Below are positions 34,272 through 46,068 of a stretch of DNA of 64,000 nucleotides, one piece after another (position 1 is the first letter of the stretch; each line of letters starts with the position of its first letter). Origin of the DNA: Gordionus sp. m RMFG-2023 (lineage: Eukaryota; Nematomorpha; Gordioida; Chordodea; Parachordodidae). The translations under genes were made by a program, and so were the position numbers. Below the pieces are notes generated by a model. It was not told the origin of the DNA. It was given only the letters and a program-made list of their open reading frames with translations, and ran no database searches. The DNA is taken from contig NC_088779.1 in assembly GCF_954871325.1 (NCBI RefSeq), forward strand, positions 25,406,869-25,470,868, written 5' to 3'.

Positions 34272-35106
34272 TTTCTACCTTGCTTAACCGACACCTAAAT
34301 TATTATATACTAGAATAAAATAAAGATTTTATTTATCATTTATGAAATTTATAATGAGTAGAAATAAATATAAAGCCAAAAAGGAATATGGGTGGGGGGG
34401 GGGGGGGGTGTTATAAGTAAAGAAATTTTCAAGGAAAATTGAAAAAAAATCCTAAGCGATACCATTATAAATTTTACAAAACCGGTTAATATCATAACAG
34501 AATAAGGTTGTTATTTTAGAATATCAGTTAAGATTTAATGTAAAGACCGTTAAAATTGAGCTTCTGCATCTCTGTTTTTTTTAGTTATAACCGCTTAGAG
34601 GTGAGTTCAGATCGTGACCATCCCCTTGAAGTGATGGGTCACCTTGCGGTTGTGAATAAATTTTTATCCGTGATTAGGGGTTTTTTTTTAAAAAAAACCA
34701 TAGAGGGGGATTTAGGGGCGAATATGAATTTTGCATGAATCACGGAAAATTTGAATTCTAAAAAATAAACATCTTTGCTTTTATATTTTTTAAACAAAGT
34801 GGTAATTAAATTTTATAATTAAATTTTATAAATATTAAAATTTAAGGTTGCTTTATGAAAAACAAAATTTATTAATAGTAAAAAAAAACTTGTTTTCGAC
34901 GTTAGGTATTTAATACTGTAATAGGATCAATTAGCCTTGAAAATAAAGGCAATTGGTAATAGGATTAATTGTTATTCAAATATATTTGTTAATTGTGTAT
35001 TATGATTTATTGATATATTTATATTGATTTTTAAAAGATATATAAACTGGCGAAATTAATTACAAAGATATAATAAAATTATTCATTGTTTTCACTATAG
35101 TAAAAT
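34272..35106. other. intergenic AT-rich stretch
   Basis: Contains an 18-base poly-G run near 34387-34408 and a slightly GC-richer patch at 34590-34740. No gene or repeat recognised. Confidence 0.35.
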
Positions 35107-35158
35107 GACGCAATCGATAGGATTCGAACCTGTGCGGGAAAACCTAACTGATTTCAAA
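35107..35158 (-). pseudogene. 3' half of a tRNA-Ser(UGA)
   Basis: Read on the minus strand: TGAAATCAG (anticodon and 3' side of the anticodon stem), then a long class-II variable arm GTTAGGTTTTCCCGC, then T-arm ACAGGTTCGAATCCTAT and acceptor CGATTGCGTC. The long variable arm and sequence fit eukaryotic tRNA-Ser. The 5' half (D arm and 5' acceptor strand) is absent upstream, so it is a truncated tRNA or a tRNA-derived repeat scrap. Confidence 0.7.
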
Positions 35159-35263
35159 AAATTTAGAAAGGAATTTTAAGTTATAGTTATGAATCCTTTT
35201 TGAAAGCAAATTTATGAAATTATATTTTTAATTTTAGTGTTTTAATATTATAGTGTTTTAAAT

Positions 35264-36240
35264 CAGTGATGTGAACCCGGACCCTGAACTCTCTTATTTT
35301 GGCGGTACCCAGACCCTTTTTGAAAGTGGAGGTTCTAGGTGTTATAAAAAAATTTAAAAATAAAAATATTTTTTATAAAAAAATATAAATTAAATTTTAT
35401 TAATTTTTTTCGTGGAATCATTTATTTTATCTTCGCGTTTTTCTTTCGATTTTCTTAATGGACTTCCATTTTATTTAGTGATTGATATCATAAATTATTA
35501 TATAAATTTAAAAGATTTCCCCACAAATTTATTAATTGCATCAGATATGCACCTCATACTCTACAATTGACTATTAATGATTGTCTAAAAAATAATCACT
35601 CTAAAACTATCATTGATAAAGCAAGGGATGTTGCAAAATATTTAAGAACTCCCACAATTGTAAAAATATTAAATCAATGAAAAGGTCAATGGCAATATTA
35701 GATTGCACAGCACGTTGGCCCTCAATTTGTATGATGCTAGAACGATTAAGTTGGAAAGATTTCTGTAATGATTTTATTATAGGAGCATGTGAAGTCATTT
35801 AGTCGGAAGATGATTGGTGCCAAATAAGACCTTACTAGTGTATTAGTTCTAAAAATAACAACATTAAGATTACAATCAGCAGAACAAATGTTTATCTGAT
35901 TTTTATGGCATATGGATTAGATGCCTATTAGATTTAGAAAGATTTTCTAGTCCTTTTTCATATGAAATATTAGAAAACATGAAAATTCGAGAGCAACAAT
36001 ATTTGCAAAATAGTGTTGTACGCTTCTATATATTTAGACCCTCGATATCAAGTTTTATTGAGTATTGAACAAAAACAAATGGCTAAAGACCATATTAAAA
36101 TAAATGAATTTTAAAAAAAGTCTTATTTTGAGTCATTTTATTTAGGTTCCCTGAACCCGGACTCCCCCCCCCCACCGACCCTTTTTAAATTTTATTACTG
36201 TACCCGGACCTGTTTTTTTGTTGAAGGATTCACATCCCTG
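35264..36240 (+). mobile_element. internally deleted hAT element with perfect target duplication
   Basis: Flanked by identical TTTTAAAT at 35256-35263 and 36241-36248. Termini are CAGTGATGTGAACCCGG and GATTCACATCCCTG, with further GAACCCGGAC-type motifs near both ends. The plus-strand interior retains hAT transposase traces (CAAHTLQLTINDCLK-like segment near 35545, then DVAKYLRTPTIV) but is far too short and broken for a full gene. Non-autonomous. Confidence 0.85.
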
Positions 36241-36248
36241 TTTTAAAT

Positions 36249-38458
36249 ATTAGGACAGAAGTAATAAATAAAAAACATTATTTTTTTATTAAAAATTTAA
36301 TTTTTTTATTATCACTAAGCACCATTACACATTTTTGATCATATTCTTTCTTTCATATTATTATGAAGCAAATTCACACCGAAGAATTTCAAAAACATGG
36401 ATTTTGATCAATTTATGCATCAAACGTAAATGAAATTTGCTTCAGTCAAAAAGATTGGGTGATGAGCTCTTGCTCGTGTTGTACTCAATTTTTAAAAAAT
36501 TAAAACACATAACAACACATAGCTGTAAGAGTGTAGTATTTTTACATTTCCTAATGAGAAGATAGACCAATATAGGAAGCGTGATTGAATAGCACACTCT
36601 AAAAAGACCTTAGTCCTTCAATACATCATAACTATTATTTTAAATAACATTTATTCATTCGTAAAATAAATTCAAAAATATGCCAGAAATTATTTGATGG
36701 GAAAGGGGGGGGGATATAGCTATTCTTAAATTTATCCTATATTTCTTATGAGAATGGCCTAAATTTAAAATTGTTCCCTCTATCAAATAAGCTATTGAAA
36801 ATTAGAAGGATTGTAGCCAATGAAGGGATTAATAAATACCCATTTCCACCTCAAAAAATTTTAAAAATACAGTAAAAGATGTCTAATTTGGGTTAAGACC
36901 AAGATATTTTCCTAAAGGCAGTTGTCTAATTTATCTGAAATTTTTACTTTCTAATATTAGCTGTAGAAGATGGGTCCAAATTTTGGTCAAATTAGTGAAT
37001 TGCCCGAATTATCAAGCCCATTATAGACAGTTTTACTGTATTAAAATCAATTTTTTTTTTCTAATATAATTTTATATTTTCAAATGTAAGATTGTATAAA
37101 AAAAAATAAGTATTAATAAATTATCTCTTTTTGATCTTTTAAGGATAATAGTCTTAATTTTTAGTATAAAAATTTGAGGACGATATCATGTCAAATTGAG
37201 CAATATTATATTGTTTCTTTGGGGATAGTCCTGATTTTGAGTGTGAAAATTTAAGGATATCATGTAAAAATTAAGGAATATTTAAATACATGTTTTTTTT
37301 TCTCTCTCCTTAATTAGGAAACTACAAAAATTTTTTTTTAGGAAATTAGCCGGAAAGATTTTATCACCCTAAACTGGTTCAGTTTTCAGTGAAATGGTGA
37401 TTATTTTCCATAGCCGATAGTGGAAGTCAAACCCAACTAAAGAACTTATTAAATATAAATTTTGATTTATACGTGTGGCATGAGTAAATTCTTAATTTCT
37501 GCAGTAATATATAAAACGAATGAAATAAATGAAAATAAAACATACTTTTAAAACAGGTGTAACCTGGCCTGATTTCTAATTAATTTACAAAAAAAGTTAC
37601 TACTAACCAGGGTTTAACAAAAAATTTTAAATGATATTTGAAGGTCAAAAAAATTGGATGTATGCTATTTTGTTTAAAAAAACATCTCGGAAATATTTTT
37701 AAAAAAGGGATCAGGGAAAATCATAGGAGTATTTTGCTCAAAGATCTTCACATTTTTTGATCTTCAAAAGAGCAAGATCTTTAAAGATTTTTTCCTAATA
37801 TTGAAGCTGAATGGTAATAAGTAGCCAAAAAACTATTAGATATAACGTCTTCTTCTTTTTTTTTAGAAATTATTGTCAAAAATTTTTTTAAACTCATGCA
37901 TGGTCATGTTTTTTACTTGAAACAGAAAGAACGCGTTAAAATTCTGACATTAATTCTCTATTATTTTTAAATCATAATTGTGAGTTGATTTAAATCAATT
38001 TTATTTAATTTACTAAACCCTTTATTTTTTATAATATATTTTATGATAAATAAGGTTCACGCTGTTCAGTGTTCACCTAAAAAACAAACCTAGTTTATCA
38101 GAAGCTAAGCGAAAAAAAGGGAATCAATATTTCGTTTTATATAATATAGATTTATCATAAATTAAAAATACAGGAAAAAAAAATTTTATTTTGAATTTTT
38201 CGAAATTCAGAAATTACCCCGACGGATATTTTCAAAATTGAAAAAAAAAAGCTCCACGCTACAAATAATTTAAATTTAAAAAATAGTAAAAACCCCGAGC
38301 CCATTTACCTAACCCCAAATATATTCCAATGATTGCTTTCAAATTTAATTCAGTTTTTTGACAATATAATTTAATAGTTATTTTTTAAAAAAAAATCACA
38401 AAATAATCAAATACAAAATGAATAATATTAATAAAAAATGTTGCTTACAAGATTTGAT
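36249..38458. other. intergenic AT-rich stretch
   Basis: No gene recognised. A short hairpin-forming inverted repeat (GAAGCAAATT at about 36364 against AATTTGCTTC near 36444) and a 9-base G run near 36705 are the only structures noted. Confidence 0.35.
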
Positions 38459-38498
38459 TTTTATTAGAAAAAAAAAATCTAAATTATTGATTTGCTAA

Positions 38499-38899
38499 TC
38501 AAAATATCTTGTTGCATATATCTCGCTTTAGTGTGGCATTATATTTGCAGAAGGACAAACCCACTATATCCTCTAGGATATCATCATTTGGTTCATCATT
38601 TGGTTGATCTTCGTACGCTGGGAAACCTCGAATTTATTTTTGCAAAGAAAATAAATAAAAATTTATAAGCCAATTTATCTATGATGGAGGAGTGGGCCAA
38701 AAAATAAATTACAAAATTAATAACCATTTTTCATCATATTGATTTTACAGAATTAAATATTAAATTTATATGATAGGTTAAAAATATTTTATATCAATAT
38801 TATATTGTTTTTTTACTAGTTATTACCATTAATTTGCGATCCATAATTTAGCATTAACACCAGGAATAGGCAAAATATTAATCGTACTATTTGCATCAT
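38499..38899 (-). CDS. small secreted two-cysteine peptide precursor, 2 exons
   Basis: Exon 1 (38827-38899) starts at the first of two adjacent ATGs and encodes MMQIVRLIFCLFLVLMLNYG, a textbook signal peptide, followed by SQING. A 200-nt GT-AG intron leads to exon 2 (38499-38626), FPAYEDQPNDEPNDDILEDI then VGLSFCKYNATLKRDICNKIF and stop. The 66-residue precursor therefore has an acidic spacer and a C-terminal segment where two Cys are ten residues apart and enclose an N-glycosylation-type NAT and a dibasic KR. A poly(A)-type signal follows near 38460. This architecture fits a neuropeptide, toxin-like or antimicrobial peptide; no family is recognised. Confidence 0.6.
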
Positions 38900-39219
38900 T
38901 TTAAATTGGATCCTTTAAGGAATTATAATTAATTTATAAAATAATATTTTTTCAAAAAAAAAAATTCTATAAAATTTAAGAAATATTTTTTGCTTATATT
39001 AATTTTACATATCCAATAACAAATTAGGCTAGACTATTTTTATTTTAGATTTTGTCTTTTATTTACCTAAACTGTATATACATATTATTATTTTTCAGAA
39101 ATTTTGGTTTATTTGACCTTGGATATTATTTCAAAACAAATTTTTAGTAAAAACTATCAATCTTTTATATATGAAATTAGTATAAAAAAACAATAATTTA
39201 TATTTATAAATGACCTCTA
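38900..39219. other. upstream region of the peptide gene
   Basis: AT-rich, presumed promoter; no specific site identified. Confidence 0.3.
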
Positions 39220-39760
39220 TTAGAGGTCTGAAAATAATTTTTTCGCAGCTAGAGCCCGAATTATAAATTTTTTTATCCTAACTCGGCCCGAGCCCGAATT
39301 TAAAACTTTTTTTTCAACCCCACCCGAACTCAACTAATTTTTTTTAAATTTGAGTGTAAAAATTATAATATCCAAAAAACAATCAAAAATTGGGTGTACT
39401 ACCTTAAACAAAAGTTTAGTTGACAGCCATAATATAATCGATATAAGTTGCATTTTATTAAAATTGGAAACATATACATCTAATTCAGTTTAAATATTAA
39501 AAAAGTTGAAATACAAATCGAATTCAAAAATTATTGCAATTAATGTGCATGATATAATAAGATATATCAATATCATTATCATTAGTATAATATAGTGAAT
39601 AATTGAGATATATAAATAATGAGGATCGAATCATCAGGCTTTAAACAAGTCCCTTTCGAGGCCCTATTAGCCACTGGAAGCGCTCTTTCGCTGCTACCCG
39701 AGGAAGCAGGGATATCCAGGATTTCAAAAGCCCAAACACTTAAATTGGGAAAGTTGTGTC
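39220..39760 (-). mobile_element. hAT remnant (left end plus dimerisation domain)
   Basis: At 39620-39760 the minus strand reads VWAFEILDIPASSGSSERAL then VANRASKGTCLKPDD, the hAT C-terminal dimerisation signature. At 39220-39330 a presumed terminus begins TTAGAGGTCTGAAAATAA with GAGCCCGAA motifs. The rest of the transposase (which should lie to the right) is not recognisable. A GC-rich plus-strand frame over the same bases is a shadow. Confidence 0.6.
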
Positions 39761-40714
39761 TTCCACCAATTTAAGATTTGGTAAATGATTTTAAATAATT
39801 TAAAGAAAAATGTATTTTAATTAACCTCATAGGATATGAATAAATAAAATATGTAATAATGACACAAAAATATAACAACAAAATAGTTTAGTAAAACAAC
39901 CTAAAAATTTCGTACATTTACCTAAGTGATAAACAAAATTTAGGGAGTTCTTTAATTAATTAAACAATTTTGTTATTGAATTTTAATTACTAAATTAAAC
40001 CCGCAGTTTAAATTATAATATATGAATCGATTCTTTAAATCAGGTTGATGATATATCACGTGTTCCAAAGGATCAATATATTTATCTGAAAGATGCCCAC
40101 TTAAAATTAGAATTGGCAGAAGTAAATTTATATTCAATTATCCAGGCTTGAGCAAGTTCCCTATTTTTCCGACGACCTTGGGGACGGATTTTAGATAATC
40201 ATTTTTTAACCGGTATTAATCAATGGAAGGAAATTATATTAACCTGTTAAATGTAATGTCAAAAAATTTATTATGATTAAATATATCCCCTAAACATTTA
40301 TAAACAGCTGAAATATTTGTTTCCGGTCTTGGTATAGACATCCTTAACAAATCTGACCACTAATCTTAAAAAATATATTATCAAAGTAATGATATTTGTA
40401 GTCGTTAAAAATCGGATGGAGGAAATAAATCATAATGAAACCTTCTACTCGCTTTAGGGTGCATTATCTTTCAAATAACATACAACACTTCATTTATATC
40501 TTATGATAATAAATCTGGCCAACCTAAAAATTAATAAGTAAATGATCTAGTATTAAATCTTTTCTAATTAGTAATTATACCAATAAAAAAATCAAATTAT
40601 GATGAAATATTTACAAAGTCCTCTTTTGCAAGCAACTAATGTTTTTTTTTACTTCTGTGGAAAATTAATAAAGAGTTTTAAAGGAAAATGCCCTGGTTAC
40701 AACTAGTGATGTTA
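39761..40714. other. intergenic AT-rich stretch with faint coding-like frames
   Basis: A plus-strand frame at 40041-40151 (VDDISRVPKDQYIYLKDAHL) is open behind an acceptor-like CAG but has no partner exons. Could be remnant of the neighbouring element or a lost gene; not called. Confidence 0.3.
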
Positions 40715-42600
40715 ATTGGCTTAGCCGAGTCGGCTCGAACAGAGCTGACCCAAATTTTGGGTTTTTTTCGACCTCGACCCGAGTTCAAGCCGAAAAAAAC
40801 GACCTCGACCCAAAATATGGGTCGTTTTTTTCGACTCAGACTTGAAGTTTGGTTGTTTTTTTCGACTCAGACTTGAAGCTTGGTTGTTTTTTTCGACTCA
40901 GACTTGAAGTTTATTTTTTAAGGCCAATGTGTAAAAATATATTTTGCAAACATGTTAAATTAAAATTTCAGTGAAGATGTACCATAGGAAAGTGACAATT
41001 GTCATAATCGTCATTTTTGAACTTTTTTTAATTTTTTTTAGACAAATGGGTAGCAAGTTAAAATAAAATTTCGTTGAAGATGTACCATAGGAAAGTGACA
41101 ATTATCATAATCGTCATTTTTGGACTTTTTTGAATTTTTTTAAGGCAAATGGGTAAAAATATATTTTGTAAACATGTTAAATTAAAATTTCATTGAAGAT
41201 GTACCATAGGAAAGTAGTGACAATTGTCATAATTTATTTTTGAACTTTTTTGAATTTTTTTAAGGCAAATGAGTAAAAATATATTTTGTAAACATGAAAT
41301 TAAAATTTCATTGAAGATGTACCATAGGAAAGTGACAATTGTCATAATCGTCATTTTTGAACTTTTTGAATTTTTTAAGGCAAATGGGTAAAAATATAGT
41401 AAACATGTTAAATTAAAATTTCATTGAAGATGTACCATAGGAAAGTAACAATTGTCATAATCGTCATTTTTGAACTTTTTTGAATTTAATTGAAGCATAT
41501 AGATAAAAATATATACTGTAAACATGTTAAATCAATTTTTCAGTGATGAAAAACCTTGAAAAAATTAAAATAGCCATGTTGGTAATTTTTTTGGAATATT
41601 TTGAAGAAAATAAAAAAAATTCGAAGTATTGTAAAAAGTGGTTAATAAGACGCTACTTTATTGAAAAAATAGCGGACACTCTTATAAAAACAGGCTTCGA
41701 AATACTAATTATAAATAAAATCAGTTTTACAAAAATAAATAAGTATTTATATGAGATAGTTTGCCACCATGAATCTTTTTCTCGGGTTCTTCTACACTAA
41801 AATATTAGTATAACATGTTTTACAAATAAGATTTTAACTATTTGATTAAATATAGTTTAAAAATAATTTTGACTTTTATCACTTTTCTATGGCTTTTATT
41901 AAAATTTTAATTTATTAGTTTATAATTTATATTTTAATCATTTTCTTCAAAATATTAAAAAAAAATTATCAACATGGCTATTATAATTTTTTCAAGATTT
42001 TCCATCATTGAAAAATTGATTTAACATGTTTACAGTATATATTTTTATCTATCTGCTTCAATTAAATTCAAAAAAGTTCAAAAATGACGATTATGACAAT
42101 TGTCACTTTCCTATGGTACATCTTCAATGAAATTTTAATTCAACGTGTTTAAAAATATATTTTTACCCATTTGCCTTAAAAAAATTCAAAATTGTTCAAA
42201 AATGACGATTATGACAATTGTCACTTTCCTATGGTACATCTTCAATGAAATTTTAATTTAACAAGTTTACAAAATAATTTTTACCCATTTGCCTTAAAAA
42301 AATTCAAAAAAGTTCAAAAATGACGATTATGACAATTGTCACTTTCCTATGGTACATCTTCAATGAAATTTTAATTTAACATGTTTGCAAAATATATTTT
42401 TACATATTTGCCTTAAAAAATAAACTTCAAGTCTGAGTCGAAAAAAATGACCAAACTTTAAGTCTGAGTCGAAAAAAACGACCAAACTTCAAGTCTGCGA
42501 CGTAAAAAAAGACCCATATTTTGGGTCGAGATCGTTTTTTTCGGCTTGAACTCGGGTAGAGGTCGAAAAAAAAGACCCCGAACTTTGGGCCGGGGTCGCG
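40715..42600. mobile_element. foldback element with minisatellite-bearing inverted arms
   Basis: Two arms of about 650-840 bp are inverted copies. The outer parts carry repeated TTTTTTTCGACTCAGACTTG and CGACCCAAAATATGGGTCG. The inner parts are tandem units of about 115 bp, each with GATGTACCATAGGAAAGTGA and CAATTGTCATAATCGTCA: about 5 units in the left arm (40925-41510) and 3 in the right (42010-42420). The unique centre (41545-41950) includes an 85-codon plus frame (41543-41800) with KKWLIRRYFIEKIADTL, perhaps a remnant transposase piece but not assignable. A target duplication could not be fixed. Confidence 0.85.
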
Positions 42601-43284
42601 ATTTGCCTATGTCAAATAAACAAAATGCCGATATCTTTCTTAGATAAAAATTTGGACATTATTTTCGGAATTTTGAACGGGGTAATCTTATTTCATAAAC
42701 ATATCCGTTTTATAAAAAAAAAGATAAGCACATGCCAAGTGCTGCGTTATCTCAATACAGAAATCAGGAGTTATCTTTACAAAAAAAAACATCAGCTTAA
42801 AATATAATATAAATTTTTCCCTACAAAATATTATTCAAAATGGTCACCTCTTACTTTATCGAGCAATTTAGGAGTTATAATTACAAAAAAAAACCGCCGA
42901 AAATCTAATTAAATTTTTTTTTTAAATTAATGAAAACCTTTTTAAAGTGGTTACTCATTATTAAGCGGTCACTTAAGCAGATATCATTGTAATTGCAAAA
43001 AATTGGTTAAGGAATAATAAGAATAAGAATCTTTTAGGTCGACTTAACTGACTAAATTAAGTCGTTTAACAATATTAGAAAAAAAATCAACGACAAAAAT
43101 CATATTTTATTATCTTATCAATTATTAGATTTAAAAAGATTATAATTATCTTAATTATAATTACAATTCTTGGGCTATACTAACAAAAAAAGTCATAATC
43201 AAATTTAATACATACCCCCCCCCCCACCCCCATCTCCAATCAATCCTACTACCCAAATTAATATCTTACCTCTGACAATACATG
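42601..43284. other. intergenic stretch
   Basis: AT-rich with a C-rich run near 43208-43225. A 60-codon plus frame 42625-42807 is not convincing as a gene. Confidence 0.35.
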
Positions 43285-43657
43285 CCACTAAACGTCCTTG
43301 AATATTTTGGAGGCATTCCTATCCCCCCTTTCCTTCAGTCATATAGTAGATGTTGTAGAGGTCAATAAGATCTGCGTCCATTCATCTTTGCATTCATAAC
43401 TGTATATTCTCATTCTCATTCGACTTATTCTATTTCATTTTATTTTGTACCCAAATGCCATCTATCTGAATTTAAATCAAAAAGCCTTTAATTACAATTG
43501 TTGCCATTCTTATAGCTTTAAATGTGAATGTTATCAAAGATTCAAAGATAGAGATGACTTGGCATCTTCTATCATTTTTGAAGCTGATAAATATTTAAAT
43601 ATTTATTTTGAAGATAAAATCAAATTTTCACAAAAAATGTATAATTTAAAGTTTTAA
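43285..43657 (+). CDS. possible small gene, unrecognised
   Basis: An ATG near 43293 opens MPLNVLEYFGGIPIPPFLQS, stopping after 29 codons, with a GT donor shortly before the stop. A second open stretch to 43657 ends YQRFKDRDDLASSIIFEADK then YLNIYFEDKIKFSQKMYNLK, acidic and helical in character. An intron between the two is plausible but the acceptor is not clear. No family recognised; it could be a remnant. Confidence 0.3.
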
Positions 43658-43834
43658 ATCTGAACATATTCTCAATCAAGGATTTAACTACTGATCAGCT
43701 ATCAAACTATTTATTACTAATTATATACAGTAACATAAAGTATAAAAATGTAAATTAATCAAAACTTAATTTTCATTTAAACGCAAAATTATTTTTAAAT
43801 TTTTTTAAAAAAATCACAATATCTAAATGATAGC

Positions 43835-45696
43835 CAGGCGCGTACGCAGCGGGGGGGGGGACAGGGGGACAAATCCCCCCCCCCCCCCAAAGCCAAAAAA
43901 TGCAGATGCCGGATTATATTTTTCAAAAATATTATTGTTAATATTAATTTATATTTGTTAATATTTATTCTTATCTCATATATACACATATATATATATA
44001 TATATATTTTATTTATCACATTCATCTACTAAGTTATTTTATCAATCAATTTCAATTTCAAGTTTTCCTTGGCGTAATTTACCTATTATTTTCAAATTTT
44101 AGTGGCGTAATATTTATCTAAATTTCTAATATAATAATAATTATCTCTGAAACTCCTTGTCCAACAGGGAGAAAAAAATTGCAAGCTTGTCCAACGAGAT
44201 CGAGTCTCCGCCACAGTAACAGCTATTTTGGAGTTAGAAGAGCTGATTATTAATGCTATTACTGAAATATCACAATGGCTTGAAAGAAATATTTCCTCAG
44301 AAGCAAGAAAATTATTGGATTCAATACTTATTCCAAATTTTTTTCTCATTAGAATGTATTATTTAATTATACAACTATTTTATGTAATACTTTTAAAAAC
44401 ATAACATTGACTTGATTAAGAAGATGAGAATAGCGGAGAGCATTTTATTAGAACTCAAGGAAATAGAGCTAGTGTTGTTGAAGAATTTCATATTTTATAT
44501 GTTATTGTTGAGTCAAAAGCAGAGCTATATGTTAAATATTTGTCCCCCTCGACTTGCAGCAAGTAAGCTCATCATCAAAACATTAATATAGGATCAGTAG
44601 AAGAGTATTATAAAACAAATGTCCCCTCTCCCAACCTTTTTCATATGGTGATAGAAAAAAAATATAAATATTTGTTATATTTTTATCATGAAGATGTTAA
44701 GATATCTTATGATGCCTTATTAGCTGAATAACTATGATTAAAAGATTAACTATGGTTGATACAGTCCCAAAAAATGCTATGGATGCTTTTTATTTCAAAC
44801 ACATTTTAGATTATACTCCCAATTATTAAAATGGTTATATATATATTAGCAGCTCTTTAGTAAACTAATGAGAGAACATTCACTTTTTTAAGAAGAATAA
44901 CAGAGCCTTGCAGAGGTACCATTTGCAGGACCAGGCCCAGATTTTATTTTAAAATTTTTTCCGGCCCGGGTTTTTTTTAAAAAAATTTTCAGGCCCGGTC
45001 CGGCTGGCTTAGCCCGAATTTTTTAAAATAAATTATATTTATTTTTGATATTTATAGCTAATAATGGCGATTTCATATTTGGTTTTAGAATATACAACTC
45101 GGCTCGGATATTTTTTCTTAAAAAATTTTTAGGCCCAGCCCGGGTGTTTTTAAAAAAAAAAATTACGAGCCCGGCCCGGGTATATTTAAAAAAATTAAAA
45201 TACGGTCCGGCTCAGGGGCCGGGCCTGCAAGTCTGTGAAAAACATACCTATGAAATACAACATCTGAAAGTAGATTGAATGATTTGGATCTTTTGAATAT
45301 TCATAGACATTTAACGCCAAGCAAGGATTGATAATTGAAAAATTAGCTCAAAACATACAAAATACAATTATTCCTAAGAAACTTTTTGTGTATTAATTTA
45401 TATTTACAACATTTAAATTTTTTATACTTTATATTTTAAAAGCTCAAAAAATTCAAATTTCAATTTTGGGTCATTTAGGTGATTCATATCGTGGGTTATA
45501 TTCACTTTATATTTTATGATTCACATTTAAATGCCGGTTTATATATATAATTTTTTTAATTCACATTAGTTTAAAATTGTGTATTAGAAAAGTTATTAAT
45601 CCTAATAAATTTATACTTAGTATTTTTTAAAAATATTATTTCTTAAAAAAATTTATTATCCCCCCCCCCCAGACCAAATTCCTGCGTACGCGCCTG
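43835..45696 (+). mobile_element. hAT element, CAGGCGCGTACGCAG family
   Basis: Flanked by identical ATGATAGC at 43827-43834 and 45697-45704. Termini CAGGCGCGTACGCAG and CTGCGTACGCGCCTG are perfect inverted repeats, followed at both ends by long C/G runs. The plus-strand interior has broken hAT transposase traces. These include a dimerisation-like TNERTFTFLRRI near 44860-44900, continuing after a nested insert (44913-45252) as SRLNDLDLLNIHRHLT near 45265-45320. The interior is decayed although the ends are intact. Confidence 0.88.
44913..45252. mobile_element. MITE family B copy nested in the hAT transposase
   Basis: Begins CAGAGGTACCATTTGCAGG and ends CATACCTATG, with GGCCCGGG-type motifs along its length. 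It interrupts the hAT C-terminal domain precisely between its first and second half, so it inserted after the hAT. Confidence 0.65.
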
Positions 45697-45704
45697 ATGA
45701 TAGC

Positions 45705-46068
45705 CCTCAAGATATATTGATGCGATATCATGAAAGTGAATTTGTTGGATGCAGACTCTTCTCCCCCATATTCTTCTAGAAAAATTATCATGCCATTTAC
45801 CTGCTATATTCGTCTACTCATAATAGTAAACAAATCTTATCACAAGGAACAATATTCGTAATTCAAACAATAATCCTAATTTAAACAAGGAATAGCAAAT
45901 AAGCATTAGTTGATGATAATCAAAACTAGTTAAAACGTAATCTAAAAAATAGTAACAAGTGTATATAAATTCAAACTGTATACTAAAAATTATTATTTGT
46001 CATTGAATGATTTAAAATTTAATTAAATTAATATCGAAATAAAAAATCCGCCATTAGATTGACGAAAT
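45705..46068. other. intergenic AT-rich stretch
   Basis: No gene or repeat recognised. Confidence 0.35.

Noticed and set aside
39618-39776. Plus-strand frame with LLATGSALSLL resembling a retroviral-type protease motif
   Set aside because: The opposite strand encodes the hAT dimerisation signature IPASSGSSERAL over the same bases, so the plus frame is a shadow.
41543-41800. 85-codon frame in the foldback centre as a Harbinger-type transposase
   Set aside because: Only a vague resemblance around KKWLIRRYF; too short and without catalytic motifs.
44092-44349. 85-codon minus-strand frame inside the 43.8-45.7 kb hAT
   Set aside because: The element's own transposase traces run on the plus strand here; the minus frame is incidental.
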